From positions 1-13,949 of the forward strand of contig WGCT01000516.1 of NCBI GenBank assembly GCA_015493625.1: 13,949 bases of DNA, read 5' to 3'. This document shows, one piece after another, positions 1-6,805 of the stretch. How positions within the stretch are numbered: position 1 is the stretch's first letter; every line of letters begins with the position of its first letter. Source of the DNA: Draconibacterium sp. GTDB lineage: Bacteria > Bacteroidota > Bacteroidia > Bacteroidales > Prolixibacteraceae. The notes under the pieces were generated by a model. The model was not told the origin of the DNA and made no database searches. It was given only the letters and a program-made list of their open reading frames with translations. The position numbers and the translations under genes were made by a program.

Positions 1-797
1 CCAATCCAAGGCGCGGGCAATTTATTATTTTTGATAAATACAGCCGTCCAAAGATCAATCGAATTTTCTTGCCGATTCCTACGGCAAAGACCAAAGGTGT
101 TTTGGTTGCACCAACAATTTTTGGCAATTTAATTGCAGGTCCAACAGCCGAAGATTACCCGCATGATTATGAATCGATTTCCGAGACGACAACTGAAAAA
201 TTAGAGGGGGTACTGGAAGATGCCTCTAAACTTTATCCCGAATTAAAGAAACAACCACCCATAGGTATTTATGCAGGAGTGCGTTCCAATTGCAGTCAGG
301 GAAGTTACTGGATACGAGCCAATGATAATCACTCCGGCATTTTAACTGTGGCGGGAATACGTTCCACCGGGTTCACATCGTCTCCTGCACTGGCGGATTA
401 TCTGACAGACAAGTTACAGAATGAAATGAATTTATCTTTGGAGCCCAATCCCGAAGCATGCGACACCAGAGACGAAGAGAGTTGGCCGGGATGGTGGAAG
501 CGAAGTTATGATGATGAAAAGCGGGTAAAAGAAAACCCGGACAATGCAAAAATTGTCTGCTTTTGCGAGCAGATTACACGAGGCGACATAATCCGCCAAC
601 TGGATTCGCCTTTAAAGCCAAGAACTCTGGATGCCATTAAACGAAGGACTCGTGCCCAGATGGGCCGTTGCCAGAGCTTTGATTGCATGGTAAATATTGC
701 CGGGATTATTTCAGAACATTGCGAAATTCCATTGAACAAGATTACAAAAAAAGGATCCGGTTCAGAAATCGTTTCCACTTCATCGCAACAACAATAA
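1..797 (+). CDS. GlpA-like FAD-dependent dehydrogenase with C-terminal [2Fe-2S] domain (5' partial)
   Basis: The frame is open from the first complete codon (base 3) to TAA at 795-797, so the gene begins upstream; the TTG at 69 is internal. About 264 residues are visible, roughly the C-terminal half of a 480-500 residue family. The first part matches the end of a DAO-type FAD domain of anaerobic glycerol-3-phosphate dehydrogenases (PRRGQF, LPIPTAKTKGVLVAPT, GNLIAGPTAED, later AGIRSTGFTSSPALA near the FAD site). It is followed by a BFD-like [2Fe-2S] domain with cysteine codons at 558, 564, 669 and 684 (CxC-x34-CxxxxC) and the typical RTLDAIKRRTRAQMGRCQ stretch. Family members oxidise sn-glycerol-3-phosphate or a similar polyol phosphate and pass electrons through FAD and the cluster. 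It leads an operon with a second flavoprotein, a permease and a sugar-alcohol kinase. The exact substrate is uncertain, because the kinase and transporter are atypical for glycerol. Confidence 0.88.
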   Translation, partial: NPRRGQFIIFDKYSRPKINRIFLPIPTAKTKGVLVAPTIFGNLIAGPTAEDYPHDYESISETTTEKLEGVLEDASKLYPELKKQPPIGIYAGVRSNCSQGSYWIRANDNHSGILTVAGIRSTGFTSSPALADYLTDKLQNEMNLSLEPNPEACDTRDEESWPGWWKRSYDDEKRVKENPDNAKIVCFCEQITRGDIIRQLDSPLKPRTLDAIKRRTRAQMGRCQSFDCMVNIAGIISEHCEIPLNKITKKGSGSEIVSTSSQQQ

Positions 798-798
798 C

Positions 799-804
799 AG
801 GAGG
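799..804 (+). promoter_or_regulatory. Strong Shine-Dalgarno sequence
   Basis: AGGAGG lies 6 bases before the ATG at 811 and fixes that start. The other genes in the window have A-rich leaders without such a site, as is usual in Bacteroidota, so this one stands out. Confidence 0.7.
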
Positions 805-810
805 TACACT

Positions 811-1809
811 ATGAGTTCAACACAAAAATATAAAGTTATTATTATTGGTGGCGGACCGGCAGGAATCGGTGCTGCTATAAAACTGCACAAAAATGGGATT
901 AGACAAATTTTAGTAATCGAGAGGAATCAATCAGTCGGTGGTATTCCTTCATTTTACAAAAGAAAAAAAGGCGGAGTTAGAACATTTGTAAGATGGTCGC
1001 GTGGTGGAATCCCTGTTTTTGGTCAGGATTATGCCAAATATCTAAAGAAAAAGATTACAGATACCGGTGTTGAAATAAAGCTAAATAGCCACGTAATTGA
1101 AATTAATACCAAACAAAAAGAAGTAACCTGGGTTAGCCCAGGCGAAGGAAAAGTAACGGCAGAAGCAGAGGCAGTTGTTTTTGCAACCGGAGGAAGGGAA
1201 AAAACAATACCCGAAAGAAAATGGATTGCCGGGGCAAGAGGATCGAGAGTGATGTTTACAAAGCATTTGCTTGGCCTGTCCGATCTCAATAATTTGCATC
1301 CTGTAAATCAACCCCTGATTATTGGCTCCGATGTTATTGCCTATGCTGCTGCGGCTAAACTCAGAACCGGGGGAGCTCAAAATGCAAAAATAGCAGATAA
1401 TAAGAGTTTCCCTGATACACCATTTTACGAAAGGCTATATTTCAGGTTGTTTAGTAAGCCGTCGTTCCGGGGGAAGCAGACCAGCTCCGCTGAAATTAAA
1501 GGGAGCATAGCGGCGAACGGGGTCAAAATCAATGACCGATTCATGGATGCCGACGGAGTAATCATCAGCGGTCAGCTAATCCCCAACAGCGAACTGGCTT
1601 TGATGGGCAGTCTGGAAGTTAATATTCCTTCAAGAATCCCCGTACTTGACAATAATTTTCAACTGTCAGAACAGGGGTGGTTTGCTACAGGCAATGTCAT
1701 TGGAGGATTTCATGGTGCAGAGTGGTGCTATTATAATGGAAAGCGGGTTGCGAACTCGGTCACTAAATATCTTTCAAAACAAAAATTACTGGCTACAACA
1801 AAAAAATAA
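811..1809 (+). CDS. FAD-dependent oxidoreductase, short divergent GlpB-like subunit
   Basis: This is a 332-residue pyridine nucleotide-disulfide-type flavoprotein. An N-terminal Rossmann motif GGGPAG (residues 13-18) is followed by the ribose-binding acid E37 in LVIERN. An ATGG motif sits at 125-128 and the second FAD motif WFATGNVIGG near 290-299, as in the GlpB/HcnB-like partners of [2Fe-2S] glycerol-3-phosphate dehydrogenases. The middle dinucleotide-binding region is degenerate (IIGSDVIA, 170-177) and the protein is about 80-90 residues shorter than typical partners of about 420, mostly in that region. It starts 13 bp after the GlpA-like gene and lies 5 bp before the EutH-like gene, so the two flavoproteins probably form one complex that re-oxidises the dehydrogenase. 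A role in NAD(P)H turnover is doubtful given the weak second Rossmann motif. The FAD fold is clear; the partner assignment rests on context. Confidence 0.8.
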   Translation: MSSTQKYKVIIIGGGPAGIGAAIKLHKNGIRQILVIERNQSVGGIPSFYKRKKGGVRTFVRWSRGGIPVFGQDYAKYLKKKITDTGVEIKLNSHVIEINTKQKEVTWVSPGEGKVTAEAEAVVFATGGREKTIPERKWIAGARGSRVMFTKHLLGLSDLNNLHPVNQPLIIGSDVIAYAAAAKLRTGGAQNAKIADNKSFPDTPFYERLYFRLFSKPSFRGKQTSSAEIKGSIAANGVKINDRFMDADGVIISGQLIPNSELALMGSLEVNIPSRIPVLDNNFQLSEQGWFATGNVIGGFHGAEWCYYNGKRVANSVTKYLSKQKLLATTKK

Positions 1810-1814
1810 AAAAT

Positions 1815-2891
1815 ATGGAATTTGAAACTATAATCATTTGGCTTATGGCCATCGGTATTCTTGTTGGCGGAATTGATAGGATTATTGGGAATAAACTGGG
1901 ACTGGGGGAACAATTCGAAGAGGGCTTTAATGCCATGGGGCCTCTGGCTTTAGGAATGGTTGGTATTGTTACATTGGCACCAGTAATATCTAAATTACTA
2001 GGCCCTGTTATTATCCCGATATTCACGTCCATAGGTGCCGACCCCGCAATGTTTGCAAGCATACTGGCAAACGACATGGGAGGATACCCTTTGGCTATGG
2101 AACTTGCTCAGAATCCCGATGCAGGCTTATTATCGGGTTTAATTGTTTCTTCTATGATGGGCTGTACCATTGTTTTTTCAATTCCTGTTGGCTTGGGACT
2201 GATTCAGGAAACTGATAGACCCTATTTTGCAAAAGGCTTATTAATAGGGTTGATAACAATTCCTTTTGGTGGAATTGTAGGAGGATTGGTTGCGGGATTC
2301 GATACGGTCATGGTTATAAAAAACAACTTTCCTATATTAATCCTATCTGCTTTTTTGGTTACCGGCTTACTATTTTTTCAAAAAGGCATGATTAAAGGGG
2401 CTATTCTGTTTGGAAAATTTATAGTAATTGTTATTACAATCGGATTAATTGCTTCAGCTTTTCAGGAGTTAACAGGTGTGGTCATTATTCCTCACATGAC
2501 ACCCATTATGGAAGCCATGAAAATTATTGCTACAATTGCTATTGTGCTGCTGGGTGTCTTTCCTGTGGTAACATTAATTACAAAATTCCTGAAGAAACCT
2601 TTAACTGCACTCGGGAAGAAATTGGGAATGGATGCTACTTCTACTGCCGGTATAGTTATTACGATGGCAAACAGTATTCCGGTTTATAAAATGATGAAAG
2701 ATATGGAACCGAGAGGGAAAGTCATCAACACTGCCTGGCTTGTTCCTGCAACCGCAGTATTAGGCGATCATCTTGGATTTACAGCAGCTGTAAACTCTGA
2801 AATGATAACACCGGTTGTTTTGGGAAAATTCTCAGCAGGAATTCTGGCTGTTGTGCTGGCTCTATTATTTACAAAAACAAAAAAAGCATGA
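1815..2891 (+). CDS. eutH: EutH-type small-molecule permease
   Basis: This 358-residue protein is almost wholly hydrophobic, with about ten membrane segments, and sits in the inner membrane. It carries the EutH family hallmarks: FNAMGPLALGMVGIVTLAP near 39-57, ANDMGGYPLA at 85-94, ANSIP at 285-289 and GDHLGFTA at 317-324. E. coli EutH is about 400 residues; the shorter length resembles forms from Gram-positive bacteria. Characterised EutH proteins facilitate ethanolamine entry. Here no ethanolamine ammonia-lyase, microcompartment shell protein or other Eut gene is present. Instead it lies between GlpB-like and GlpK-like genes and overlaps the kinase by ATGA, the slot where GlpF would be expected. 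The inferred role is uptake of the operon's substrate, a small polyol or amino alcohol. Family membership is well supported; the substrate is not known. Confidence 0.87.
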   Translation: MEFETIIIWLMAIGILVGGIDRIIGNKLGLGEQFEEGFNAMGPLALGMVGIVTLAPVISKLLGPVIIPIFTSIGADPAMFASILANDMGGYPLAMELAQNPDAGLLSGLIVSSMMGCTIVFSIPVGLGLIQETDRPYFAKGLLIGLITIPFGGIVGGLVAGFDTVMVIKNNFPILILSAFLVTGLLFFQKGMIKGAILFGKFIVIVITIGLIASAFQELTGVVIIPHMTPIMEAMKIIATIAIVLLGVFPVVTLITKFLKKPLTALGKKLGMDATSTAGIVITMANSIPVYKMMKDMEPRGKVINTAWLVPATAVLGDHLGFTAAVNSEMITPVVLGKFSAGILAVVLALLFTKTKKA

Positions 2892-4378
2892 AATATTTTT
2901 TAGGTATTGATCAGGGAACCACAGGAACAACATCAATTATTTTTGATGAAAAATGGAATATCTGTGGTAAGGGGTATTTTGAACACAAACAATACTATCC
3001 GCAACCCGGTTGGGTAGAACACAATCCGGAAGAAATCTGGGATAAAACAAAAGAATCAGTAGCAGAGGCATTAAACCATGCAAAAATTAATGCGAAAGAA
3101 TTAGCTGCTATTGGATTGGATAACCAGGGTGAAACCTGTATGATTTGGGACAAAAAAACCGGAAAGCCTGTATATAATGCCATTGTATGGCAAGACAGAA
3201 GAACATCAAAGCAGGCTGATGAATTAAAAGATGAGTATGGCGACCTGATTATGCAAAAAACAGGGTTGACAATTGACGCCTATTTTTCTGCATTAAAAAT
3301 TAAATGGATACTGGAAAACGTACCAGGAACAAAAGAAAAAGCAGAAAAAGGTGATCTGCTTGTTGGCACCTTAGACACATGGCTTTTATGGAAAATGACC
3401 GGAAAAAAAGTCTATATCACTGATTCTTCCACCGCTTCCAGAACCATGTTATTTAATATTCACACCAATAAGTGGGACGATGAAATACTGAATTTCATTG
3501 GAATTCCGGCATCAATTTTACCCGAAATTAAAACCAGTTCTGAAATATACGGTTACACAGACCAGTGTTTTCTCGATGCCCGTGTTCCTATCGCAGGAAG
3601 CGTTGTCGATCAGGCAGCTGCACTATTTGGCCAAGCTTGTTTCGATAAGGGTACCGTAAAAACTACTTATGGTACGGGCTGCTTTATGTTGATGAATACA
3701 GGAGAAAAACCGGTTTATTCAAATAATGGGTTGCTTACAACTGCTGTTTGGAGTTTAGATGGAAAAATAACATATGCTTTAGACGGAGGAGTATACATTG
3801 GCGGCGCTGCAGTTCAATGGCTACGCGATGGAATAGGAATTATTAATAATGCAAGTGAAACTGAAGCATTAGCGAAGTCAGTTCCCGATACTTCCGGGGT
3901 CTATTTTGTTCCTGCTTTTTCGGGTTTAGCTGCTCCTTATTGGGATCAATATGCGAGAGGCACAATGGTTGGAATTACCGGAGGAACAAATAAGGCACAC
4001 ATTGTTAGAGCGACTTTAGAGGCAATCGCTTATCAGGTTGCCGAAAACCTGGAGGTGATGGAGAAAGATTCCGGTATTAAAATCGAAACAATGCGTGTTG
4101 ACGGTGGTGCTGTGGCAAACTCATTTCTAATGCAATTTCAGGCAGATATTCTTGGGATTCCTGTTGATGTGCCTGTTATCACAGAAACAACTGCCTTAGG
4201 TGCTGCGTACCTTGCTGCGCTGGGAGTTGGGGAATTAGATTCTGTCGATTCTATTAAAAATGTCTGGAAATTAAATAAGAGATATATGCCTCAAACTAAC
4301 AAGAATCAAAGAAAGACGATGATGGAACAGTGGAAAAAAGCTGTCGCAAGGTCGAGAAACTGGATTGATAAGGAGTAA
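2888..4378 (+). CDS. GlpK-like FGGY-family kinase, substrate pocket altered
   Basis: At 496 residues this has the normal length of glycerol kinase and is clearly GlpK-like along its full length: phosphate motif GIDQGTTGTT (6-15), KPVYNAIVWQDRRT, YGTGCFMLMNTGE (261-273), GAAVQWLRDG, and the FGGY signature MRVDGGAVANSFLMQFQADI. FGGY kinases transfer phosphate from ATP to a sugar alcohol in the cytosol. Of the E. coli GlpK glycerol contacts (R83, E84, Y135, D245, Q246, F270), the equivalents E82, Y132, D241, Q242 and F266 are present, but the arginine is Gly81 (codon GGT at 3128). The usual GDQQAAL is also VDQAAAL here. Its start overlaps the stop of the EutH-like gene, indicating translational coupling. 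It may phosphorylate glycerol weakly, or a related compound such as another polyol or an amino alcohol. The symbol glpK is withheld for that reason. Confidence 0.88.
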   Translation: MKYFLGIDQGTTGTTSIIFDEKWNICGKGYFEHKQYYPQPGWVEHNPEEIWDKTKESVAEALNHAKINAKELAAIGLDNQGETCMIWDKKTGKPVYNAIVWQDRRTSKQADELKDEYGDLIMQKTGLTIDAYFSALKIKWILENVPGTKEKAEKGDLLVGTLDTWLLWKMTGKKVYITDSSTASRTMLFNIHTNKWDDEILNFIGIPASILPEIKTSSEIYGYTDQCFLDARVPIAGSVVDQAAALFGQACFDKGTVKTTYGTGCFMLMNTGEKPVYSNNGLLTTAVWSLDGKITYALDGGVYIGGAAVQWLRDGIGIINNASETEALAKSVPDTSGVYFVPAFSGLAAPYWDQYARGTMVGITGGTNKAHIVRATLEAIAYQVAENLEVMEKDSGIKIETMRVDGGAVANSFLMQFQADILGIPVDVPVITETTALGAAYLAALGVGELDSVDSIKNVWKLNKRYMPQTNKNQRKTMMEQWKKAVARSRNWIDKE

Positions 4379-4385
4379 CCATACT

Positions 4386-4414
4386 AAAATAGGTAAATCT
4401 TCCACCTTTTTTTT
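4386..4414 (+). terminator. Possible weak terminator after the kinase operon
   Basis: AGGT (4391-4394) can pair with ACCT (4404-4407). The stem extends through one mismatch into A/U pairs and ends in an eight-base T run, 8 bases after the kinase stop. The position suits an operon terminator, but the stem is short, with only two G-C pairs. Confidence 0.35.
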
Positions 4415-4904
4415 CTCTACATATCAATAAGAGTTTGCTTTTGTTCCTTGTAAAAGTATCGTTGATAAATTTAACCGCGTCAGAGGATTGACTTTTGTAA
4501 CAACATTGAACAAGTTCCCCGAACACAATAAGCCATCTACAGGCATCGGAGTAAACGCATCAATGTAGGGTCGCGAATTTATATCAGCCAGACAAAAAAG
4601 GTGGTTGAAGGCAAAATTTGTCGGACAGGGAATCTGGCACCAATTTAAATACTATAGAACAGCACCTGAGATGTGGTTAGGGTTAGATAAAATAACGGAG
4701 GCTATACGCCCCCAAAAATCATGAGAAACGAATAAGACATTGAAGTCCTATAAGAAAAATGAAAGTTAAAACACCATACAATACTGTAAAAAATGGCACG
4801 AATTAAGCCATCGAAATATTTAAAGAAAATCCTCTGTACTTTAAAACTAAATTATTAACATTGTACAGTAAGGAGATTACAAGATGTATTGAACAACCTT
4901 GTGA

Positions 4905-5144
4905 AACTCAACAGGTATCCACATAAAAAAAGTTGCCTATTCGGGAACTTGTCTACCACAGTTTGCTGATAAAACAGGTTGGACACTCGAAGAGTTTCTT
5001 GGTCATTGTGCCTACGATAAGGCGAACATTGGGTGCGATGGTTGGAAAGATGCAGAGATATTTACTTACAAGGCAATAGATTTTAGAATGATTTATATTA
5101 ATAACACAGAGATACAGAGATTTATTGTAAGATTAATCGAATAA
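4905..5144 (+). pseudogene. Start-less open frame, unrecognised gene remnant
   Basis: After a TGA at 4902-4904, 79 codons stay open to TAA at 5142-5144. The product looks protein-like (for example LPQFADKTGWTLEEFLGHC, then YDKANIGCDGWKDAEIF), with a plausible mix of acidic, aromatic and glycine residues, but there is no ATG until near the end. I do not recognise the family. The 3' end runs into the CACAGAG repeat, so the last residues are probably not original coding sequence. It is most likely the tail of a lost gene; a chance open frame is the alternative. Confidence 0.3.
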
Positions 5145-5166
5145 TAGTTCCCGGTGTCTTTGTATT
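5104..5166. repeat. ACAGAGAT tandem repeat with imperfect inverted partner
   Basis: ACAGAGAT occurs twice in tandem at 5106-5121. The segment 5106-5115 can pair over 10 bases, including two G-U pairs, with GTGTCTTTGT at 5154-5163, around a loop of about 38 bases. It ends 15 bases before the metallophosphoesterase start. It resembles the scattered CACAGAGACACAGAG-type intergenic repeats I recall from many bacterial genomes; that likeness is from memory and was not searched. Confidence 0.45.
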
Positions 5167-5181
5167 CAAATACTTATTAAA

Positions 5182-6057
5182 ATGAACAGACGTAATTTTA
5201 TAAAAACCTCTTCGGTAGTTCTTACGGGAACAGTTATATTTCCGGGTTGTGGAATGGGAAAGAGCAATGAATTGAGATTCGGGTGGGTGACCGACATTCA
5301 CTATGCGTTGGCAAAACCCAGGGAGAATAAGTACTATACTGAAAGCTTGACAAAGTTAAAGGAGGCAATCGATTTGTACCGCATGTCTGATTTGGATTTT
5401 GTTATTGAATTGGGAGATTTTGTAGATGAGAACAAAATACCGGTATTTGAAAAATCATTACAATATCTGCACAGTGTTGAAGCAGAGTTTTGCAAATATG
5501 AAGGAGATAGGTATCATGTTTTAGGCAATCACGACATGAATAGTTTGTCAAAGAGTGATTTTTTGAATGCTATTGAGAACACTGGGATTTCTAACGAACA
5601 CTCTTTCTATAGTTTTCAAAAAAATGGTTTCAAATGTATCGTTCTTGATGCTTGCTATCGGTCTGATGGCGTTGTTTATGACAAGGGTAATTTTGAATGG
5701 ACAGATACAATTATTCCCGATGCTCAGCTGAAGTGGTTGAAAGAGGAGCTGAATAAAAGCAATAGCCCCATTTTGATTTTTGTACATCAACTGCTCGATG
5801 GTAAGGGAGATCTCTATGTGAATAACAGCGTTCAGGTTAGAGAGATATTGGAGGAGTCGGGAAAAGTATTTGCTGTTTTCCAGGGGCATCAACACAAAGG
5901 GCAATACAATAAAATCAACAATATTCACTATATCACCGAGAAAGCACTAGTTGATGGTAGTGGAGCTGAGAATAACAGCTATTGCATTGTTACGGTAAAA
6001 GGAACGGACCAGATTGTAATTGACGGTTATCGCAGAATGGAGGATATGAAGCTATAA
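5182..6057 (+). CDS. Secreted metallophosphoesterase (calcineurin-like)
   Basis: This 291-residue protein has the ordered metal-binding motifs of calcineurin-like phosphoesterases: DIH (38-40), GDFVD (78-82), GNHD (115-118), VHQ (201-203) and GHQH (235-238), which together build the two-metal site. The N-terminus has a twin-arginine-like RRNFIK (3-8), a hydrophobic run, and FPGC with Cys23 at a lipobox-like position. It is therefore probably exported, perhaps by Tat as a lipoprotein, and acts outside the cytoplasm on a phosphoester or phosphodiester. The substrate cannot be read from sequence; similar proteins include nucleotide-sugar or CDP-alcohol pyrophosphatases and alkaline phosphatase-like enzymes. 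It stands alone, flanked on both sides by gene-poor decayed DNA, with an A-rich leader (TTATTAAAATG) and no Shine-Dalgarno site. Confidence 0.88.
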   Translation: MNRRNFIKTSSVVLTGTVIFPGCGMGKSNELRFGWVTDIHYALAKPRENKYYTESLTKLKEAIDLYRMSDLDFVIELGDFVDENKIPVFEKSLQYLHSVEAEFCKYEGDRYHVLGNHDMNSLSKSDFLNAIENTGISNEHSFYSFQKNGFKCIVLDACYRSDGVVYDKGNFEWTDTIIPDAQLKWLKEELNKSNSPILIFVHQLLDGKGDLYVNNSVQVREILEESGKVFAVFQGHQHKGQYNKINNIHYITEKALVDGSGAENNSYCIVTVKGTDQIVIDGYRRMEDMKL

Positions 6058-6067
6058 GGTGGGTTCT

Positions 6068-6114
6068 AAAAATTAGGAAATGTAAATTGAACTCTGTCTG
6101 ATATTTCCTATTTT
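6068..6114 (+). terminator. Hairpin after the metallophosphoesterase gene
   Basis: TAGGAAAT (6074-6081) and ATTTCCTA (6103-6110) form a perfect 8-bp inverted repeat with a 21-base loop, flanked by A-rich and T-rich runs, 16 bases after the stop. It may act as a terminator, but the loop is long and the T tract (TTTTC) short. Confidence 0.4.
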
Positions 6115-6181
6115 CAAAGTAGAATTTTACTCATATCCAATTCTTTAAACTTGCTTATCATTGCTTTTCAGTATTGGATAT

Positions 6182-6351
6182 TTACAAATCTCTTTTCATC
6201 CTATCCACAATTTTATGCATAGGTGCGAGATTGTTAAGTCCCAGTTTTAAAGGGGCTGCATCCTTTTTTTTAATATATTTTCGGTTGTCAGATAAATCAG
6301 TTTAACAAAATCATATCGCTGGAGAAAACCCCTTTTGTTTTGGTTCCAAGA
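6182..6351 (-). pseudogene. Possible frameshifted 3' relic of an unknown gene
   Basis: On the minus strand an open frame from 6351 (RGFLQRYDFVKLIYLT and following) ends at the TAA at 6249-6247. An overlapping frame carries on from 6301 (DNRKYIKKKDAAPLKLGLNN, ending IVDRMKRDL) to TAA at 6184-6182. Both cross the same A8 run, so the halves can be joined by a single shift and read like a protein C-terminus. I do not recognise the family. The upstream half overlaps the start of the plus-strand T9SS relic, so at most one of the two is coding there. Confidence 0.25.
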
Positions 6352-6755
6352 TTACTCTTGATGGAATAGACACAGCCTCTACAACAAACTTTTTCACAAA
6401 TGAAACTGCCGGAATAGTTCTTAATAACACACTCACTGTTAATATTGGCCACTACAACAATGTTCATTGGGTTTTAGAATGACACGATAATAGTACTACT
6501 ATTCCCAAAACCAATCCGACCTCCATCAAGATCTACCCCAACCCGGCAACAAATTATATCTATATTAATTCTTCCAAAACACCTTTAAATAAAAGTGAAA
6601 TTATTAATATTACAGGTACAATAGTTAAAAATATCTTATTTTCTGAAAATAACAGTGCGGCCATAAATATTTCAAACCTTGCCAAAGGGGTTTATTTTAT
6701 AAAAACCTATACAACAGATAATGAAGTTACGGTTACCAAGGAAATAATTAATTAA
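6306..6755 (+). pseudogene. Relic of a T9SS-exported protein (C-terminal sorting domain)
   Basis: This frame has no start codon and one internal TGA (6480-6482), with TAA at 6753-6755. After the TGA it encodes a typical type IX secretion C-terminal sorting domain: SIKIYPNPATNYIYI near the beginning, then EIINITGTIV, INISNLAKGVYFIKTYT, and a basic end. Before the TGA, residues such as TNFFTNETAGIVLNNTLTV and GHYNNVHWVL look like the end of a beta-rich cargo domain. In Bacteroidota such domains send surface or secreted enzymes and adhesins through the T9SS. Only the tail remains, so the cargo cannot be named. A recent nonsense mutation alone would not explain the missing 5' part; deletion or rearrangement is inferred. 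Confidence 0.75.
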
Positions 6756-6805
6756 AAGGCAAAAACGGCTTCGGCCTATATTGAACAGAAAAAAAAATTA
6801 AATAT

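Larger units (their letters stand above)
4379..5181. other. 803-bp stretch without an intact gene
   Basis: Stops interrupt all frames and no gene with a start and a recognisable family could be found. Seen inside it: the weak hairpin after the kinase, several short open runs without similarity I recognise (for example codons 4540-4650, beginning after a stop), the start-less open frame at 4905-5144 and the repeat at 5104-5166. No convincing Bacteroidota promoter (TTG / TAnnTTTG) was found. The texture suggests decayed coding DNA rather than a compact regulatory region. Confidence 0.55.

Noticed and set aside
69..71. TTG at 69 as the start of the first dehydrogenase gene
   Set aside because: The frame is open to the window edge and residues before it (PRRGQF, then NRIFLPIPT) match the family, so it is internal.
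4296..4526. Minus-strand 76-codon frame overlapping the end of the kinase gene
   Set aside because: It overlaps the conserved kinase C-terminus, has no recognisable family and would start inside the weak terminator gap; treated as a shadow.
4834..4868. CTGTAC / GTACAG inverted repeat
   Set aside because: Only 6 bp with a 23-base spacer in AT-rich DNA; expected by chance.
6767..6776. GGC-TTCG-GCC mini-hairpin before the GH39 gene
   Set aside because: A 3-bp stem with a stable tetraloop sequence but no T run after it; too small to call a terminator.
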